A DNA stretch of 64,000 nucleotides from Prorocentrum cordatum (GCA_963575745.1 CAUYUJ010020768.1:31001-95000); one strand, 5' to 3'; positions 44,370-55,002 are shown, counted from the first letter of the stretch. Translations and numbers: made by a program. The notes: generated by a model not told the origin, from the sequence alone.

Positions 44370-45245
44370 TTTGGAGTCATCTTGACATGCGTTTTCGGTT
44401 TTTCGTATTCAACTCGAGCTGTAGGAGAGATATAAAGCTGATATTTACAGAAACCGATTCAGAATCATCAGGCGCGTTCGTCTTTTGTATCCAGAGGTCT
44501 GAACTTGGTCTGCTGCCCGAGCTAGGTCCGCGAAACTATTCGTATTGTTCGAGTCATCTTGAGAGGTGCTGTCGGTTTTCCGTAGTTAACTGGGGCTGTA
44601 GGGGGCTATATAGGGCTGGTAATTGCAGAAACCGATTCGGAGACATCAGACGCGTCCGCCTGTTGCATGCAGAGGTCTGAAATAGGTCTGCTACTCGAGC
44701 TAGGTCCGCAACACTATTCGTATCGCTCGGGTCATCTCGACAAGGACTGTCGGTTTTCTATGCTTAACTCGAGCCCTAGGGGAGCTATAGAGCTGATGCG
44801 CACAGAAACCGATGCAGAATAATCAGGCGCGTTCGTCTGTTGCATCCAGAGGTCTGAACTCGATCTACTACTCGAGCTAGGTCCGCAAAACTGTTCGCAC
44901 CGTTCGAGTCATCTTGAGAGGTGCTGCCGGATTTCGTACGTAACTCGGGCTGTAGGGGAGCTACAGAGCTCATATGCACAGAAACTGATTCGGAATCATG
45001 AGGCCTGTTCGTCTGTTGCACCCAGAGGTCTGAATTGGGTCTGCTACTCGGGCTAGGTCCGCAAACGTATTCGTATTCTTCGAGTCATCTTGACAGATGT
45101 TGTCCGTTTTTTGTATTGAATTCGGGTTGTAGGAGAGATACAGAGCTGGTACGCAAAGAAAATGTTGCAGAAGCATTGGGAGTCTTCGTCTGTTGCATCG
45201 AGAGGTCTGAACTCGGTCTCCGTGCTAGTTTCACATAACTATTCG
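44370..45245 (+). repeat. ~177 bp tandem monomers, five units
   Basis: GAGTCATCTTGA-like starts fall near 44374, 44551, 44729, 44906 and 45080, a period of 174-178 bp. Each unit has TTAACTCGAGCTGTAGG, AGCTACAGAGCTG, CAGAAACCGATTCAG, ATCAGGCGCGTTCGTCTG, AGGTCTGAACTCGGTCTGC and GAGCTAGGTCCGCAAAAC. This is the best-preserved run of a monomer seen throughout the window in plus orientation up to 50.1 kb. Confidence 0.88.
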
Positions 45246-45256
45246 TATTCGACCGA

Positions 45257-45258
45257 CA

Positions 45259-45316
<58 letters not shown>

Positions 45317-45352
45317 AAATTTTTTTTCAAAAAAAAAAAAAAATGATGGTGC
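45257..45352. repeat. Homopolymer run poly(T)/poly(A)
   Basis: About 53 T, then A9, T8, C and a poly(A) run. It interrupts a monomer-type segment. Its length and the alternating T/A blocks make the local assembly unreliable. Confidence 0.9.
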
Positions 45353-46079
45353 ATTTCTTCACTGAACTCGAGCTGCAGAGCAGCTCGAGAGCTCTTCGGC
45401 CGCAAAATCAGAAGGAAAGCATGAGGCGCGAAGCATCTAGACGCTTGGTCCAAACACGGATTCGTACTCTGCTATTTTCTCCCTAATGGTATTTTCTACG
45501 CGCTGCAGATGAGCTATAAAACTGTTCAGCAGAGCAATGGGATATCGCTAGACGCCTGAGATCAGTCTGCTATCAGCGCTCGGGCTGGAAAACTGTTCGT
45601 TCTCTGCTAAATCTTTTGGACATGATATATGGTCAGGAAGCTCTACGAGTCCCCCGGCGGTAAGAAAGGTTGACGGTTTACCGCCGGTGCCCAGTTCGAG
45701 TCATCTTGACAGGTGCTGTTGGATTTCTGGACTTAACTCGAGCTGTAGCACAACTACAGAGCTGATACTTACAGAAACCCATTCAAAATCATTAGGCGCG
45801 TTTATCTGTTGCATCTAGAGGTCTGAAGTCGGTCTGCTACTCGAGCTAGTCCGCGAACCTATTCGTATTATTCGAGTCATCTTGACAGATGCTGTCGGTT
45901 TTCTGTACATAACTCGAGAGCTACAGAGCTGGTGTGTACATCAATCGATTCAGCATCATCATGCGCGTGCGTCTGTTGCATCCCGAGCTCTGAACTTAGT
46001 CTTGTTTAGGTTCGCAAAAAAAATAATCGGATTCGATCGATTTTCTTTCGAAATGATGGGGAATTTCTTCACTTGGTAG

Positions 46080-46680
46080 CGTCCAAAACCCGGAGAGTAA
46101 AGAGACCACAAACCGGAAAGCTTTCCTGGCGAGCCCTCGGACGCTCTCGTGAAGCGCTTCTTGGGCTCTGGGGGGCCCCCCTGCAGCGCTTCTGAAGCGC
46201 TGCCAGGAACGCTTCCACGCGTGCCTGCACGCGTGCAGGCACGCGTGGACGCTTGCCGGAAGCGCTCCCGGACGGGCTGCGACCTCGGGCGAGCCGCTGC
46301 GAGGATCGTGGACCGGCGGAGATGGGCTGCTGGGGGCACCACCACCGTCCGGCTTCTAAGCTAAAGCCCTCTAGCTCTCAGAGAGCTCTCCGGGAACAAA
46401 CCGGAAAGCTTTCCTGGCGAGCCCTCGGACTCTCTCGTGAAGCGCTTCTGGGGCTCTGGGGGGCCCCCCTGCAGCGCTCCTGAAGCGCTGCCAGGAACGC
46501 TTCCACGCGTGCCTGCACGCGTGCAGGCACGCGTGGACGCTTGCCGGAAGCGCTCCCGGACGGGCTGCGACCTCGGGCGAGCCGCTGCGAGGATCGTGGA
46601 CCGGCGGAGCTGCTGGGGGCACCACCGCCGTCCGGCTTCTACTCTAAAACCCTCTAGCTCTCAGAGAGCTCTCCGGGAAC
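46080..46680 (-). repeat. Two tandem copies of a ~290 bp element with perfect 36-bp palindromes
   Basis: Copies at about 46113-46394 and 46400-46676 are nearly identical. Each holds a perfect 36-bp palindrome (46214-46249 and 46502-46537) built of TCCACGCGTGCCTGCACG and its complement. In sense direction the end reads TTCCCGGAGAGCTCTCTGAG, GAGCTAGAGGGTTTTAGA. Plus-strand relatives with imperfect palindromes lie at about 1618-1910, 43435-43730 and 53301-53550. Confidence 0.85.
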
Positions 46681-47120
46681 TTAACTCGAGCTGCAGATGA
46701 GTTCGAGAGCTCTTCCGCAGATGGATCAGGAGAAAATCCTGAGGCGCGCTAGTCGCAGTATCTAGACGCTTGGCTTGGGTCTGGTATCGCAAACACCACG
46801 CAACTAGTTACTCTCTTTTACTTTTCTTGTGATGGAATTCGTTCTTGAACTCGAGGTGCTGATGAGCTGGAGAGCTCTGAGGCATTGGAATGGGAAGATA
46901 ATCGCCATGCGCGCTATGTAGCTGTTGAGCACAGCAATAAGAAGGGAGTTGTAAGGGGCAACAGTGAAATGTACCTAGGAGCCTGAGGTCAGTCTGCCAT
47001 CAGCGCTGAGGCTGAAAAACTGTCCGTTCTCTGCCAATTCTTTGGACATCATATATGGCAAGGAAGCTCTACGAGTCTCCCGGCGGTAAGAAAGGTTGAG
47101 GTTCACCGCCGGCGTCCAGT

Positions 47121-47375
47121 TGGTCCTACCACATCTTCGCCAGATCTCTGCTCTGGGGGTGGAACTCTTCGATGACTGGAGTGATCATCGGGACCTACCT
47201 TGTCATATGCAACGTGCCAGACTTGCGTGGATGTGTGATGTACAGTCCTATCGCTGCAGACAGTTACCTATGCTTGATCGTTTTATGCGCTACCTTGCAC
47301 GAGTGCAGTCCATTGTGTTGGTGTTGTATGCATGTGGAGGGATGACGGCGGATGAGGGTACTATTCAGAAGTTAT
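47121..47375 (+). pseudogene. RT fragment, element B type (first duplicate)
   Basis: TGGTCCTACCACATCTTCGC to CAGAAGTTAT matches element B 39656-39904 (QISALGVELFDDWSDHRDL, CDVQSYRCRQLP, ADEGTIQKL), the region after the RT palm. Left neighbour is a short-unit end CGGCGTCCAGT, right neighbour a unit start ACCTCGTAGAGCC. It carries a 6-bp GTTGGT-type insertion (IVLVLYACGG) shared with the copy at 48837. Confidence 0.85.
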
Positions 47376-48836
47376 ACCTCGTAGAGCCTTTCGGTATCGA
47401 TGAGCGAGAGGAATTCCGGCGCGGGGTGGAGCTAGTTGGTCGACCCGACCAGAAAAGAAGATGTGGTGACTTTGGGTCGGTTTTGAAAAGATTTGAAAGA
47501 TATTTGACAATGCCGTTATCGATGAGCTAGAGGAATTCCGGCGCGGGGTGGAGCTAGTTGGTCGACCCGACCAGGAAAGAAAATGTGCTGACTTAACTCG
47601 TAGAGCTTTCCTTAGCTAGTTGCTGGAAGCCTAAGAGTAATTCTGGGGCGCTGGAGAGCTTCTTTGGCAAGAAAAACATCGACGGAACTTTTGGGTGACT
47701 TTTGGTAGGTTGAAAATTTTGTTCTCGAAATTCAACCTTCGATTGAGCTCTAGTATTTTATCCCGCCATATTCTATCTTATTTCCGCTCGCGGTCTTCTC
47801 AGCTCGATCGGGTACCTTTTACTCCCAAAAAGCGTAGCGGCGGGATCGGCTGTTTCGAATCATCTGGAAAGGGGTTGTCGGTTTGTTGTACTTAACTCTT
47901 ACAGAAACCCTCTCAATATCATCAGGCGCGTTCGTCTGTTGCATCTAGAGGTATGAGCTCGGTCTGCTACTCGAGCTAGGTCCGCAAACCTATTCGTATT
48001 ATTCGAGTCATCTTGACAGGTGCTGTCGGTTTTCTGGACTTAACTCGAGCTGTAGCACAACAGAGCTGATACTTACAGAAACCCATTCAAAATCATTACG
48101 CGCGTTTATCTGTTGCATCTAGAGGTCTGAACTCGGTCTGCTACTCGAGCTAGTCCGCGAACCTATTCGTATTATTCGAGTCATCTTGACAGATGCTGTC
48201 GGTTTTCTTTACATAACTCGCAATGTAGGAGCTACAGAGCTGGTGTGCACATCAATCGATTCAGCATCATCAGGCGCGTGCGTCTGTTGCATCTAGAGCT
48301 CTGAACTCAGTCTTGTACTCGAGTTAGGTTCGGAAAACTATTTGTATTCGATCGATGTTCTTTCGAAAGGATGATGAATTTCTTCACTTAACTCGAGCTG
48401 CAGATGAGTTCGAGAGCTCTTCCGCAGATGGATCAGAAGAAAATCATGTGGCGCGCTAGTCGAAGTATCTAGACGCTTGGCTTGGGTCTGTTATCGCAAA
48501 CACCACACAACTAGTCACTAGTCATTCTCTTCAAATTTTCTTGTGATGGAATTCGTTTCCTGAACTCGAGGTGCAGATGAGCTTGAGAGCTCTGAGGCAT
48601 TGGAATGGGAAGATAATCGTCACGCGCGCTATTCAGCTGTTCAGCACAGCAGTGGGAAGGGAATTGTAAGGGGCAACAGTGAAATGTACCTAGAAGCCTG
48701 AGATCAGTCTGCTATCAGCGCTGAGGCTGAAAAACTGTCCGTTCTCTGCCAATTCTTTGGACATAATATATGGCAAGGAAGCTCTACGAGTCTCCCGGCG
48801 GTAAGAAAGGTTGACGGTTCACCGCCGGCGTCCAGT
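47376..48836 (+). repeat. Repeats between the two duplicated RT fragments
   Basis: Unit start ACCTCGTAGAGCC, GATGAGCTAGAGGAATTCC twice, TTAAGAGTAATTCTGGGGCG segment, monomers at 47850-48420, then the GATGAGTTCGAGAGCTC and GGAATGGGAAGATAATCG segment and a hairpin at about 48796-48828. From about 48400 it repeats 46680 onward with an offset of about 1716 bp. No gene. Confidence 0.75.
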
Positions 48837-49091
48837 TGGTCCTACCACATCTTCGCCAGATCTCTGCTCTGGGGGTGGAACTCTTCGATGACTGGAGTGA
48901 TCATCGGGACCTACTTTGTCATATGCAACGTGCCAGACTTGCGTGGATGTGTGATGTACAGTCCTATCGCTGCAGACAGTTACCTATGCGTGATCGTTTT
49001 ATGCGCTGCATTGCACGAGTGCAGTCCATTGTGTTGGTGTTGTATGCATGTGGAGGGATGACGGCGGATGAGGGTACTATTCAGAAGTTAT
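48837..49091 (+). pseudogene. RT fragment of element 5, piece 1
   Basis: Same stretch as 47121-47375, corresponding to element B 39656-39904. It ends CAGAAGTTAT and is followed by GCCTCGTAGAGCC, a unit start with A to G change. The next base needed to continue the coding sequence (ACGCGTGGGAGG) is found 3.8 kb downstream at 52924, again right after a unit end CGCCAGT. Reading across the join gives GTIQKL-YAWEGQLL in frame. Confidence 0.85.
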
Positions 49092-51056
49092 GCCTCGTAG
49101 AGCCTTTCGGTATCGATGAGCTAGAGGAATTTCGGCGCGGGGTGGAGCTAGTTGGTCGACCCGACCAGAAAAGAATATGTGGTGACTTTGGGTCGGTTTT
49201 GCAGAGATTTGAAAGATATTTGACAATGCCTCGTAGAGCTCTTCGTTATCGATGAGCTAGAGGAATTCCGGCGCGGGGTGGAGCTAGTTGGTCGACCCGA
49301 CCAGGAAAGAAAATGTGCTGACTTAACTCGTAGAGCTTCCCTTAACTAGTTGCTTGAAGCTAGCTGGCAAGAAAAATCTCGACGGACCTTTTGATGACTT
49401 TTGCTCGGTTGAAGATTTTGTTCTCGACACTCAACCATTCGTTTGAGCTCTAGTATTTTTTCTGACCATATTCGATCTTATTCCCGCTCGCCGTCTTAAC
49501 CTCAGGTCGATCGGATAGATGCGAAAAAGCATTGCGGCGGGATCGGCCGTTTCGAGTCATCTTGACAGGCGGTGTCGGTTTTTTGTACTTAACTCGAGCT
49601 GTAGGACAGCTACAGAGCTGATACTTACAGAAACCCTCTCAGACTCATCAGGCGCGTTCGTCTGTCGCATCTAGAGGTCTGAACGCGGTCTGCTACTCGA
49701 GCTAGGTCCGCGAAATTATTCGTATGATTCGGGTCATCTTGACAGGTGCTGTCGGTTTTCTGTACTGAATTAACTCGAGCTGCAGGACAGCCACAGAGCT
49801 GATACTTACAGAAGCCCATTCAAAATCATCAGGCGCGTGATCTGTTGCATCTAGAGGTATGAGCTCGGTCTGCTACTCGAGCTAGGTCCGCAAACCTATT
49901 CGTATTATTCGAGTCATCTTGACAGATGCTGTCGGTTTTCTGTACTCAACTCGAAATGTAGGAGAGCTACAGAGGTGGTGGGCACATCAATCGATTCAGC
50001 ACCATCAGGCGCGTGCGTCTGTTGCATCTAGAGCTCTGAACTCAGTCTTGTACTCGAGTCAGGGTCGGACAACTATTTGTATTCGATCGTTTTTTTTTTG
50101 TTTTTTTTGTTTGTTTGTTTGCTTTTTGTGTGTGTGTGTGCGTGTGTGTGTTTTTTCTTCTTCTTCCTTCCTCTTCCCCCCCGAAATGATGGTGAATTTG
50201 TTCACTCAAATCGATGCAGATGAGTTCGAGAGCTCTTCTGCACATGAATCAGAAGAAAATCGTGAGGCGCGCTTATCGAAGTATCTAGACGCTGGGTTTG
50301 TTATGGGCGCAAACGCCAAACTACTAGTCATACTCTTATATTTTCCTTGATGGAATTTGTTCCCTGGGCTGAAATCGAGGTGCAGATGATCTGGAGAGCT
50401 CTGAGGCATTAGAATGGGACGATAATCGTCATGCGCGCTATTTGGAAGCATCTAGACACCTGCGCTCAGTCTGCTATTAGCGCTAGGGCTGAACACCGAT
50501 TCGTACTCTGCTACATCTTGGAAATGATACTGTGCTGCAGATGAACTACAGAGCTGCAGGTGAGCTACAGAGCTGTTGAGCACAGCAATGGGAAGGGAAT
50601 CGTAATGGGCAAGAGTGGAATGTATCTAGAAGCCTGAGATCAGTCTGCTATCAGCGCTGAGGCTGAAACACTATTCGTTCTCTGCCAATTCTTTGGACAT
50701 AATGTATGGCAAGGAGGCTCTACGAGTCTCCCGGCGGTAAGAAAGGTTGACGGTTTACCGCCGGCGCCCAGTTGGGTAGGTTTTGCTACATTTGAAAGAT
50801 ATTTGACATTTCATGTTGAGAAAGCAGATTTTTCGCACCTGTAGTGGGTTATGACGCGCGCGCCTGTAAAATTTTCAGATTTCTACCTGTAGTATTACTA
50901 TCGAAACACTTCGAGGAACCAACGTCGATAAAAACATAAAAACGTTTTTTTTTTTTTTCGATTTTTTCCGCTCACCCTGAAGAAGATTTCTTCATGTGAT
51001 CCGAGGAGCGCCATGCGAGGAAAGAGCTCTACGAGGTCCCCGGCGGTAGCCAGGTT
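49092..51056 (+). repeat. Repeat insertion separating pieces 1 and 2 of element 5, left part
   Basis: Short-unit sequence, monomers (49550-50080), a T-rich and (TG)n stretch at 50088-50180, the GATGAGTTCGAGAGCTC type segment (50210-50740), a hairpin at about 50734-50766, and another unit to GGTAGCCAGGTT at 51056, where an A-type retroelement is inserted. No gene. Confidence 0.75.
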
Positions 51057-52246
51057 ATTATCGGAATTTCTGCTCGGACGATTCTGAGGAAGAGGAATGG
51101 GTTGAGGACACTTGTGGAACACAGACTGATATGGATGCTGTTGAATTGGCTGGCAACTCTTTGTGTTCGCAGTGTTCCGATTGTGGGACTCAGACAGATC
51201 CCTGTGTTCACATTGTGTGTGGGACTCAGACTGATCTTTGTGCTCTCTTTGTTGGTGAGGAGGAGAAGGAGGAGTGTCATCGAGTGCGCGCTGATCAGGG
51301 TGATGCTTCTGCAGTTGGGAGTTCCAGTGCAGTCGGGAGTTCCACAGTTCGGAGTGCAGTAGGAAGTTCCACAGTTCGGAGTTCCGCTGATGCAGTTGTT
51401 GATGCAGTTGGGAGTTCAACAGCTGGGAGTTCTGCAGTTGGGAGTACCGCGGCTTGGAGTTCAGCTGATGCAGTAGGGAGTTCTATGACTGGGAGTTCTG
51501 CTGTTGCAGTTTGGAGTTCAACGGAGGCTGACCACAGGATTCGGTCAGATTCTGTGGTTGGGAGTTCTGCAGTTGCGGAGATGGAGCTGGTGGGGGTGGC
51601 GGAGGAGGATTATGTTCATGAAGTTTCCACGGCAGTTGCTAAGATGGATTTGCAGGAGAAGGAGGTGATGGAAGAGGATGAGGATGACTTGCAGCACAAT
51701 CAAGCACCTGACGCAATGGTTGATGTTGAAACAGCAGTGGAGCTCGTGCCAACAAACCTGCGGATCAGAAAATATTGCTTTGAACGGCCGATTGTTACGG
51801 ACAGGCAGGCTATTGCCTCCGCCTGGCAACAGTGGCAATGTGGTTTGGATCCCGAGGCGCTCTGTAGCAGTGCTCCAGACAGTAAACCTCTTATATACAC
51901 GGACCCCCACACATTCCAAGAGTTGAATATGCTTCAACGTCTTCTGGGCAGTGGCTACTCCCATGCGGATATCTCGTACTTTGAGGGCTGTCTGGTTGCA
52001 GCGGGCTGGGGTGAGGAGCTCGGTGTAAACTCCGTTTCCTGTATAGAGTCACTTCCGCGGGGATGTGGTGGACGGTGGAGGAGTTGCTGCAAACATCGGG
52101 TCACGGTGTGGCATGCTTTGCAGTGCAGCGAGGTCTGGGATGGTGCTTTCCACGATGAAGAGCTCATGAATGATTTTCTTGAGTCGGTCGTTTCTCGTCT
52201 AAGACGTGATGGGCCGAGGATCTGGGAAGACGTTCGGCAAAGTTAG
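51057..52246 (+). CDS. A-type ORF protein, open copy of unknown function
   Basis: Open for ~395 codons from the truncation point (frame base 51059) to TAG 52244-52246; first ATG 51131. No start of its own is certain. It has the acidic DDSEEEEWVE, CSQCSDCGTQTDPC, a second CGTQTDLC and VGSS repeats like 33785-34948. The C-terminal half here is different from element A: VGVAEEDYVHEV, acidic KEVMEEDEDD, then a more ordered-looking part with IRKYCFERPIVTDRQAIA, TFQELNMLQRLLGSGYSHAD and CVAAGWGEEL-like sequence to the end. The family is not recognised. The Cys-rich repeats could bind metal (inference). Confidence 0.55.
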
Positions 52247-52631
52247 ATGCGCTGACTGGTCTCATCAGAGGATTGGGGCAGCTCCTAGCGGGGCAGGTGC
52301 ATAGGCCACTTGCTTTGATTGTACTTGCTGATTTTCACTTTGTTTCATTTTCTTACCTGCATTCTGACATTTAATCTCTTGTACATTCTCAGTGGTGTTG
52401 AGACGGTAATCGCTGTATAAACCAGTGGTTACTGTATGGTCTCTCACTGCTTCTATTCCTCTTTACATTTTTAGTTGTTTTTTTCGCGTATACTTGCAGT
52501 CTTGTGCATATCTGTACAGCTTCGCTGTTGATGCACCTCTGCTTTATTCTTTGCAGCTTCGCTGCTTAGGTTCTTTGTGTTTAGGCCTGCTCCCATGGGA
52601 GCTCGAACCGGCCTTCGCAAAAGACGCAAAC
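51057..52631 (+). mobile_element. A-type retroelement, 5'-truncated, with 8-bp target duplication
   Basis: Begins inside the A-type ORF (ATTATCGGAATTTCTGC, matching 34108) and ends at GACGCAAAC. It is flanked by GCCAGGTT on both sides (51049-51056 and 52632-52639), which are the two copies of the hairpin loop: CGGCGGTAGCCAGGTT to the left and GCCAGGTTAACGGTTTACC to the right. This is the cleanest case of insertion into the hairpin. The 3' UTR (52247-52631) differs from element A. Confidence 0.85.
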
Positions 52632-52923
52632 GCCAGGTTAACGGTTTACCGCCGGTTCCCATTCATTTTGAGAAACCAGATTTTTCGCACCTGTAGACGA
52701 CTGAGAGTCTCTGCATCTTGATATGAGCTCTTTAGGCACACTTTTACTATCAAAACACTTGGCGGAACCAACTTGATGTCGACATGAAAAAACATGATTT
52801 TTGACTTTTTCGAGAAATGCTTCGAGAAGCTCTCTCTTTCGATTCTGAGCACTCTTGCGCGTGGTAGGAGCTCTGCGAGGTTCCCAGCGGTGGCCAGGTT
52901 GACAGTTCACCGCCGGCGCCAGT
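52632..52923 (+). repeat. Repeat insertion separating pieces 1 and 2 of element 5, right part
   Basis: Right half of the target hairpin, a short unit (CATTTTGAGAAACCAGATTTTTCGC, TTGGCGGAACCAACTTGATG), and a final hairpin CCCAGCGGTGGCCAGGTTGA...TTCACCGCCGG ending CGCCAGT at 52923, directly before the coding fragment. Confidence 0.8.
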
Positions 52924-53300
52924 ACGCGTGGGAGGGGCAACTGCTTGCGATTATAGGGGGCCTTCGCAAGAAGGCGAGTGAGGATTGGGCAGTGCATACT
53001 CAGAGGCGGCTGCGATATGGTCGCCACCACTTTGCCAGGTACGGCTTCCAATCGCTCGTCCAGAGAGATCTCAGAAAGCAGTCTGATTGGGCAACGGATG
53101 TGGCATCGTTTGCTTGTCCGCACACGTGTGCATCAACGATTGCTTGCCCGTCTGTGGAGGAGGCGCCAGCCAATCGGCGTCAGCGGACGAGGATCTTCCG
53201 TGAGACGGTGAGGGGCCAGCGACAAAGACTTTCGCCCACCCAGCCCGCTGAGGCACCGACGCCAGCGTCGAGGCCCTTAGTACTTTCACGTGTTGCGATG
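52924..53300 (+). pseudogene. RT-linker fragment of element 5, piece 2
   Basis: ACGCGTGGGAGGGGCAACTG to GTTGCGATG corresponds without gap to element B 39905-40302: YAWEGQLLAIIGGLRKKASEDW, RRLRYGRHHFARYGFQSLVQR, then the Pro/Ala linker PTQPAEAPTPASRPL. Open in frame. It breaks off at VLSRVAM, where TTCCCGGGGAGCTCCC of a palindromic repeat begins. Confidence 0.85.
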
Positions 53301-53959
53301 TTCCCGGGGAGCTCCCTGAGAGCTATAGGGTTTTAGATGAGAAGCCGGGCGGTGGTGGTGCCCGCCAGCAGCCCACCTCCGCCGCTCCACGATCCTCGCA
53401 GCGACTCGCCAGTCCCGGCAGCCCGTCCGGGGGCGCTTCCAGCGCGCGTCCACGCGCGCCTGCGCGCGTGCAGGCACGCGTCGAAGCGTGCGTGGCAGCG
53501 CTTCAGAAGCGCTTCAGAGGAGCGCCCTCTTCGCTCTCCGGGATTTGGATGCTACCAAGTACCTCGTAGAGCTCTTCGTGATCGATGAGGTAGAGGAATT
53601 CCGGCGCGGGGTGGAGCTAGTTGGTCGAGCCGATCAGCAGAGACAAAATGGTAACTCTTGGTCGGTTTTGCTAACATTTGAAAGATATGTGACAATTTAT
53701 GTTGAGAAAGCAGATTTTTACGCCGAGCATTAACATATACATTTTGTTCCGAGAGCAGCTCAGCTCTCTATAGCCAGTTTTCGTATCAGTTGACTTCCAG
53801 GAACAGACTTCATGTTACGCCAAAAAAATGTCAAGTTTACGTTTTTCTAGAAATACTCCGAGAAGCTCCCTGCTCCGATCCTGAGCACTGTTACGCGTGC
53901 AAGGAGCTCTACGAGGTTCCCGCCGGTGACCAGGTTGTCGGTTCACCGCCGGCGCCAGT
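53301..53959 (+). mobile_element. 659-bp composite repeat insertion inside element 5 coding sequence
   Basis: Bounded on both sides by coding sequence contiguous in element B (40302/40303). Left end TTCCCGGGGAGCTCCCTGAG is the terminus of the ~290 bp palindromic element. Next come CTACCAAGT, a short unit start ACCTCGTAGAGCTCTTC, the unit body, and the right end hairpin GGTGACCAGGTTGTCGG...CACCGCCGGCGCCAG. No target duplication and no lost base apart from a one-base T ambiguity. It looks intron-like, but the ends do not fit GT/GC-AG exactly. Confidence 0.8.
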
Positions 53960-55002
53960 TGCACGGGTTGGGGGAGTGGACGGAGAGGAGGGGGCCATGA
54001 TTACTGCAAGTGGGAGGAGGACGGAGATAACCAGACTAACGGGGAGAAGGCTACGAACAGGCTGCAGGCCTTGGGACTTCTTATTCGTGCAGGCTGCTGG
54101 TGTGAACTGGTGGCGTCGTCTCAACTGGAGCACGCATGTCTTTCGCGAGTTTGCCACTGATCGATTCTGTGCGGCGGCATTTTCACATATGCTGGAGGGC
54201 TCTATCTTTAAGGAGGAGGGGAATCAGATATACAGAGAGGAGGAGGAGGAGGAGGAGGAGGAGGAGGAGGAGGAGGAGGAGGAGGAGAAACAGCCAACAC
54301 AGCTGGCGCTGGATCGTATTGCCAAGCGCCTTGCTACGAACTTTCAAAGTGAGTTCCGCTTCGAACGACGAGGCGGAGTTGCGATGGGGCTTCTAGGCGA
54401 CTCCATGCTAATAACCAACTGGATGAGGGGAATGTGGAGCTGCAACAACAACATATACCGATCGCAGGCGGGGGAGGTTATTGACTTGCTAGACGGTGCT
54501 TGCCGTAACTTTAATATGCAAGTCCCTGCCATAGGGTATGATCTGTGGCGTGATCACTTTCGTGAAGGCAATGAGCGTGCCGACCGACTTGGGAAATCAG
54601 ACATCTACCATTGCAATCGAGGTATAGAAGCATTCAAGAACAGATAAACAATATTGAAACATTGATCAGAATCCGTGGTGCGTAAGACGGTGGCGTTTGT
54701 AGTGCAGGTGCTAGGGGAGGATGGTGGCTGGATGGATAGTTCACTAGTGAGCAATCTGATGAAAGGGCTGGTGAGAGTCTGCACACGTTTACCCGTCCTT
54801 TGGCGGAGGAGGCTTTTGGCTTGCTTCCCGATGCGACGGCTACGCAGTGCGAGCTTGAGGCCGCTTCTAGACTTGCCCGCTCTGCTTGCAAGATGCTCCA
54901 AGAGTATCACGTTTTTCAGGGTACACCCAACCCACAGGGAGTGGCTGCACCAACCCGACCGCCCTTGTAGGGCCCTGTGGCCGGGCCGCAAACCGCAAAA
55001 AA
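53960..55002 (+). pseudogene. Permuted RNase H and 3' UTR of element 5, piece 3
   Basis: Continues from element B 40303: LHGLGEWTER, then ATG in the -1 frame (53997, again overlapping TGA as ATGA), MITASGRRTEITRLTGRRL. The poly-Glu linker is expanded to about 18 Glu by a (GAG)n run (54232-54288). GDSMLITNWMRG (Asp 54399), REGNERADRL, then a 4-bp deletion near 54592, TAA within the AYDGG motif (54684), TAG in WWLDG, and the rest of the domain with CELEAASRL. The 3' UTR ends GGCCGCAAACCGCAAAA at about 55002 against a hairpin right half. Dead copy. Confidence 0.82.

Larger units (their letters stand above)
41301..47120 (+). repeat. Repeat field: hairpin units, ~177 bp monomers, palindromic elements
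   Basis: No gene. Hairpins near 42045, 42615, 43285, 43388, 45655 and 47080; monomers at 41590-41930, 42195-42500, 42840-43160, 44370-45245 and 45690-46040. A ~290 bp palindromic element at about 43435-43730 (plus) and two inverted copies at 46080-46680. From 46690 a segment with GATGAGTTCGAGAGCTCTTC and GGAATGGGAAGATAATCG starts the ~1.7 kb duplicated block. Confidence 0.8.
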
